64,000 nucleotides of DNA from Pelagimonas varians. Lineage in GTDB: Bacteria; Pseudomonadota; Alphaproteobacteria; Rhodobacterales; Rhodobacteraceae. This document shows positions 62,956 to 64,000 of the stretch, one piece after another; position 1 is the first letter of the stretch; each line of letters starts with the position of its first letter. Location: assembly GCF_003208435.1 (NCBI RefSeq), contig NZ_QKMF01000001.1:407813-471812 (forward strand). The letters run 5' to 3'. The notes beneath the pieces were generated by a model, which searched no databases, had not been told where the DNA came from, and was given only the letters and a program-made list of their open reading frames with translations. Both the position numbers and the translations under genes were made by a program.

Positions 62956-64000
62956 CTAAACCAAATACCCTAGATCTTCATTGACAGAAATTTCATGCAA
63001 AGACAGTTGAGCACCTTTGATCGTCAAGCGAAGCGTATCAGTATTGGTGTCAATGACATCAAGTTGATACGCCTATGCCGCACCAGATACCACGCCAATG
63101 GCACATGTTGTACCGGAGTAGATCGACACCCATTGCCCGCCGCAGTCCAAGGCCTCAATCTCAACCACGGTCCCTAAGCTATAAATCCTTGAAGACACAA
63201 AATCGACCGTGTCAACCAAAGTGCCATTTCCTTCAAGGTCCAGCGTCATGGTGTTCACCGGGCCGGGGTAATTATTCACACTGTTTACCAAACTGAAATC
63301 AGTGCTGCTCGAAGATGCGGCCGTGTATCCATCATTCAAAAGGGTAGTCACTTCACCAAGCTGATTGGTATTGTTGATATCTCCAAACCGGGAACTAGCG
63401 TAGCAATCGGTGAACCCCCACTGGTATCGGCCTGTCATATCAACAACCGAAATGCCAACTGCAGGCGCGATGTCGTCTTGCCCGTGAACGCAAACATCAA
63501 CACTGGTTTGCGTATTTCCGCCATTCCCGTCGTTCACTTCAAAGACAAAACTGTCGACTGCGGAAACACCGGAATCCTGCGCGTCAGGATCGGCGTCAGT
63601 GTTGTCAAGCTCGTAGGTCCAATTGCCATCTTCATCGACGTCACCAAACCCAGGTCTGGCAACAGGAGCATCATCGGTACCGGTTACTGTGACGGAAATA
63701 GTAGCCAGTGATATGGCCCCGTATTCTTCTAGAACCGAGTATGTCAATGTATCGACGGCAGTTTCGCCCACTGCCAGATCGTCAAAGGCGGTTCCGGAGA
63801 CACATTGCACCGTTCCATCCCCGTTCAGGGGAATCGTCGCGCCGCCCGCAATGGTTGATCCAACAAGGCCACTGACAAGACGGTTCCAGTGTCGACATCG
63901 GTGTCATTGGCCGGATTGCTGCTTTGGCCGCCGATCCAGGTGCCGTCCGTTACGGCAATCAACCCGTTCGCTTCGATAAAGGCTTGTTCATTGGCCGTGG
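62956..64000 (-). pseudogene. C-terminal part of a large VCBS/cadherin-like repeat surface protein with discoidin-like end, apparently broken
   Basis: Reading leftward from the window edge, one frame encodes EANGLIAVTDGTW, then NPANDTDVDTGTVLSV, typical of VCBS repeats. It then goes out of phase near 63873. The next frame continues the same repeat (SGLVGSTIAGG), then YSVLEEYGAISLATISVTV and FEVNDGNGG repeats, then a domain like F5/8-type C (discoidin). That domain meets TAG at 63075-63073, yet in the same frame continues AYQLDVIDTN and LRLTIKGAQLSLHEISVNED to TAG at 62956-62958. The LxLxIxGAQLSLHEIxV strand is what would end a discoidin fold. Both lesions suggest a decaying adhesin; sequencing error is possible for the first. 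Confidence 0.7.

Noticed and set aside
62665..62973. 102-codon plus-strand frame after the SbcC-like gene
   Set aside because: No ribosome-binding site or recognisable domain, and it runs into the end of the minus-strand surface-protein pseudogene.
1..64000. CRISPR arrays, rRNA genes and prophage structural genes
   Set aside because: No regularly spaced repeats, rRNA-like sequence or phage capsid, tail or integrase proteins were found on reading both strands.

Overview
The window is a piece of an alphaproteobacterial chromosome. It most resembles a marine Rhodobacteraceae (Roseobacter group). Pointers are a form-II-like coxL-coxM pair, the GC-rich Rhodobacteraceae-type spacer repeat between those two genes, a PAS_5-type protein, a pst-phoUB operon with a DUF3333-type PstA, gamma carbonic anhydrase, and base composition that looks mid-50s percent GC. 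There is no rRNA, so genus is not assigned.

Layout. 1-5.2 kb: end of a molybdenum hydroxylase (CO-dehydrogenase-like) operon, then a NosR/NirI-like flavin/iron-sulfur membrane protein divergent from an orphan NitT/TauT-type permease. 5.2-26.7 kb: mostly housekeeping genes (PAS protein, yicC-gmk, gamma carbonic anhydrase, a transsulfuration enzyme, phoR-pstSCAB-phoU-phoB behind a Pho box, rpsB-tsf, aroQ-luxR, pseudouridine catabolism, DUF502 protein, patatin, crotonase, 3-hydroxybutyrate dehydrogenase). 26.8-35.9 kb: a candidate small RNA, an orphan oligopeptide-binding protein, a response regulator/FIST/hybrid kinase set resembling NosP-NahK nitric-oxide signalling, an orphan EnvZ-like kinase, an MBL-fold hydrolase and tRNA-Asn. 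36-38 kb: gene-poor debris next to the tRNA, including a dead IS3-family element with both inverted repeats.

38.0-50.4 kb is the most unusual part: eight collinear, tightly spaced genes encoding an M61 peptidase with PDZ domain, a DAO-type flavoprotein, two paralogous L-amino-acid-oxidase-like flavoproteins, a putative haem-binding barrel protein, a ThDP 2-keto-acid decarboxylase, a membrane protein with a duplicated domain, and a DyP-type peroxidase. They can be read as a cascade: peptide to amino acid, then 2-keto acid plus H2O2, then aldehyde plus CO2, with the peroxidase using the H2O2. I do not know of a described system with this composition.

50.5-57.5 kb: a catabolic/transport locus. 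A five-gene minus-strand operon (ABC ATPase, permease, CMD protein, Rieske oxygenase, CMD protein) is divergent from its periplasmic binding protein, with an XRE-cupin regulator, a creatininase-family protein and a NicX/M29-like protein beyond. 57.8-62.5 kb: two small exported proteins and an SbcD/SbcC-like (YhaO/YhaN-like) pair. The window ends in the 3-prime part of a large VCBS/discoidin-type surface protein gene on the minus strand, which appears broken by a frameshift and an in-frame amber codon.
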